Below, one piece after another: positions 62,257 to 64,000 of a stretch of 64,000 nt of DNA. Each line of letters starts with the position of its first letter. Within the stretch, counting starts at the first letter, position 1. The position numbers and the translations under genes are program-made. Source of the stretch: an uncultured bacterium (lineage in GTDB: Bacteria > Bacteroidota > Bacteroidia > Chitinophagales > CAIODY01); NCBI GenBank assembly GCA_903857255.1, contig CAIODY010000043.1:144334-208333 (forward strand). Direction: 5' to 3'. The notes beneath the pieces were generated by a model. That model made no database searches and was not told the origin of the DNA. It saw only the letters and a list, made by a program, of their open reading frames with translations.

Positions 62257-63243
62257 ATGAATAAAATTTCTGCGGCAATAAAAAACTTTAAAAGCAAGCA
62301 TGTAGCGGTGATTGGCGATGTGATGATGGACCATTATATCACTGGAAAAGTGGAACGCATTTCGCCCGAAGCACCTGTGCCTGTGGTGAGTGTGAATTCA
62401 TTTGATGACCGAGCTGGCGGCGCAGCCAACGTGGCTTTGAACATTTGTGCACTAGGTGCAAAATGCAGTTTGTTTAGCATTATTGGCAATGATGTGCATG
62501 GCAAAAAACTGACTTCAATTTGCAAATCGAAAAAAATAAATACCGAAGGATTGATTGCTTCATCGAACAGAATGACAACGCTGAAAGCCCGTGTAATTGG
62601 CAACAATCATCAGTTGCTGCGTTTCGACCATGAAACGACCGAAGATATTTTATCTGTTGATGAACAAAAATTGATTGCTGCGTTCAAAAATTATTCAAAG
62701 AAAAATAAATTGGATGCGGTTGTTTTAGAAGATTATAACAAAGGTGTTTTAACGAAAAATTTAATTCACGAAATCATTGCATACTGCAACAAACAAGGCA
62801 TTCCAACCTTAGTTGACCCAAAAAAGAAAAATTTTTTCGAGTATAAAGATTGCACACTGTTCAAACCAAATTTGAAAGAAATAAAAGATAGTTTGCATGA
62901 CATTTCTATTCAACCCGAGTTAAAAAATTTACAACAAGCATCAAAGCTTTTGCAAAAGAAAATCGGCAACAAAATCAGTGTGATTACATTGGCAGAAAAA
63001 GGAATTTTCTTTCATCAAAAAAACAATAGTGAAATTGTTCCTGCGCATATTCGCAACATCGCCGATGTGTCGGGCGCAGGCGATACAGTGGTTTCTGTTT
63101 TAGCCTTGGGACTGGCTTCGCAAATGGATTTGCACGAGATTGCATGGCTTGGTAATTTAGCCGGTGGCTTGGTTTGCGAAGAGCCAGGTGTTGTTACTAT
63201 CGATTTGAAAAAGCTGGAAAGTGAAATCACTAAAATTAAATAA
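62257..63243 (+). CDS. rfaE1: D-glycero-beta-D-manno-heptose-7-phosphate kinase (stand-alone HldE domain 1)
   Basis: 328 aa PfkB-family kinase. Family marks: VAVIGDVMMDHYITGKVERI, then SPEAPVPVVSVNSFDDRAGG and AANVALNICALGAKCSLF, which is the RfaE/HldE kinase signature, and the anion-hole motif DVSGAGDTVVSVLALG near the end. It phosphorylates heptose-7-phosphate at C1. The nucleotidyltransferase domain of fused HldE is absent here. With the HAD phosphatase at 36.6 kb it suggests ADP- or GDP-heptose synthesis. The symporter gene begins directly at its stop. Confidence 0.88.
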   Translation: MNKISAAIKNFKSKHVAVIGDVMMDHYITGKVERISPEAPVPVVSVNSFDDRAGGAANVALNICALGAKCSLFSIIGNDVHGKKLTSICKSKKINTEGLIASSNRMTTLKARVIGNNHQLLRFDHETTEDILSVDEQKLIAAFKNYSKKNKLDAVVLEDYNKGVLTKNLIHEIIAYCNKQGIPTLVDPKKKNFFEYKDCTLFKPNLKEIKDSLHDISIQPELKNLQQASKLLQKKIGNKISVITLAEKGIFFHQKNNSEIVPAHIRNIADVSGAGDTVVSVLALGLASQMDLHEIAWLGNLAGGLVCEEPGVVTIDLKKLESEITKIK

Positions 63244-64000
63244 ATGTCGGCTTCTCTTTTTCTGCTTTTCATTTTAATTTATTTCGTTGGATTGTATGCC
63301 GTTGCTTGGTACACTTCTCGTGGCGCAAGCGAACATTCTTTTTTCATCGGTGCAAGACAAAGCAACTGGATGATTGTAGCTTATGGCATGATTGGTACGT
63401 CATTAAGTGGTGTTACATTTATGAGTGTGCCTGGCAAAGTTGAGGCAGCTCATTTCACTTACTTTGGCGTTGTAATAGGCTATTTTATTGGTTATTTCGC
63501 CGTTGCTTATATTTTGTTGCCGCTGTATTATCGTTTGCAACTCACTTCTATTTATAATTATTTATTGCAACGTTTCGGCAATACGAGTTATAAAACTGGC
63601 TCCTTATTTTTTATTGTAAGTCGCACAATGGGCGCAACAATTCGCATGTACTTAGTGATAAATGTTTTGCAACTTTTTATTTTAGATGCATGGCATATTC
63701 CATTTGCAGCCACCACAGCGGTTATTCTGTTGATGATTTGGTTGTACACTTTTAAAGGTGGCGTAAAAACAATTGTATGGACTGATATGCTGCAAACCAC
63801 TTTTATGTTGCTGGCTCTATTTATTTGTGTATTTTATATCAAAGCCGATTTGGCGTTCGATTGGAACGGTGTTTGGCAAAATTTTACTTCAAAAAATTAC
63901 AATGAAATTTTGAATACAGATTATAATAGTGCAGGATTTTTCATGAAACAGATTTTAGGCGGAGCCTTTGTAACCATTGCCATGACTGGGCTCGACCAGG
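63244..64000 (+). CDS. Sodium/solute symporter (SSS family), N-terminal part
   Basis: The frame starts with ATG abutting the heptose kinase stop (TAAATG) and stays open to the window end, 252 codons. Hydrophobic helices alternate with short loops: LFLLFILIYFVGLYAVAWYT, then IGARQSNWMIVAYGMIGTSL with SGVTFMSVPG, the usual SSS substrate/sodium region. Later comes YTFKGGVKTIVWTDMLQTTF, and at the edge IAMTGLDQ, the family motif GxDQ. It imports a sugar, amino acid or organic acid with sodium; the substrate is unknown. The C-terminal half is outside the window. Confidence 0.88.
   Translation, partial: MSASLFLLFILIYFVGLYAVAWYTSRGASEHSFFIGARQSNWMIVAYGMIGTSLSGVTFMSVPGKVEAAHFTYFGVVIGYFIGYFAVAYILLPLYYRLQLTSIYNYLLQRFGNTSYKTGSLFFIVSRTMGATIRMYLVINVLQLFILDAWHIPFAATTAVILLMIWLYTFKGGVKTIVWTDMLQTTFMLLALFICVFYIKADLAFDWNGVWQNFTSKNYNEILNTDYNSAGFFMKQILGGAFVTIAMTGLDQ

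Overview
The window is an ordinary chromosomal stretch from an AT-rich member of the Bacteroidota, probably of the Chitinophagales/Sphingobacteriales type. The evidence is the family content (DUF5916 and MuiA-type DUF4139 proteins, a Rho factor with a proline/alanine-rich insertion, an RND pump with extra membrane helices, atpD-atpC separated from the rest of the ATP synthase genes) and the repeated promoter element TAnnTTTG, the -7 box of the Bacteroidetes primary sigma factor, found 5 to 25 bases before many start codons. There are no rRNA or tRNA genes, no CRISPR array, no prophage and no complete insertion sequence. Genes are densely packed on both strands, with many tail-to-tail overlaps and bidirectional terminators.

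Layout. 1-6.6 kb: the start of dusB, divergent engB, then a minus-strand run of a secreted M48 metallopeptidase, a beta-barrel protein and an amidohydrolase, and a BamA/TamA-like outer-membrane protein. 6.9-17.1 kb: a PaaG-like isomerase, tatC, two nucleotide-sugar enzymes, rho, a divergent pair of a B12-binding MerR regulator and an ECF sigma factor, then a WecA-like phosphosugar transferase and a glycosyltransferase (surface polysaccharide). 17.3-24.5 kb: a DUF3820 protein, an EamA transporter, an rRNA cytosine methyltransferase, a YiiX-like lipoprotein hydrolase, two unknown small proteins and a double-domain amidohydrolase. 24.6-31.4 kb: a tetR-tolC-hlyD-acrB type RND efflux operon with a visible candidate operator. 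31.4-40.1 kb: housekeeping and cofactor genes (radical SAM protein, pdxA, Sua5/YciO, a double thioredoxin-fold protein, rlmN, a HAD phosphatase, xth, feoB). 40.2-43.7 kb: paaBCD, a truncated haemoglobin and a persulfide-dioxygenase-like protein with two rhodanese domains. 43.9-49.9 kb: atpDC, topA, a SirB1-like protein, a candidate small RNA and a SET protein. 49.9-64 kb: muiA-like gene, an unknown membrane protein, aspS, trmB, a cupin, upp, a DUF5916 outer-membrane protein, a deoxyhypusine synthase-like enzyme, a DinB-fold protein, a DODA-type dioxygenase, a nitronate monooxygenase-like enzyme, a heptose kinase and the start of a sodium/solute symporter.

Functional links. The phenylacetyl-CoA epoxidase genes and the PaaG-like isomerase 33 kb away point to aerobic phenylacetate breakdown, with paaA and paaE not in the window. 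The nucleotide-sugar, WecA-like, glycosyltransferase, HAD and heptose kinase genes suggest envelope polysaccharide and heptose synthesis scattered over the chromosome. The most unusual features are the overlapping promoters and 20-bp-phased repeats between the MerR/B12 and sigma genes, dispersed repeats that have entered coding sequence in frame (rsmF, the large amidohydrolase), the degenerate first half of the double amidohydrolase, and the deoxyhypusine synthase-like enzyme with its lysine motif intact. No clearly novel multi-gene system was found.
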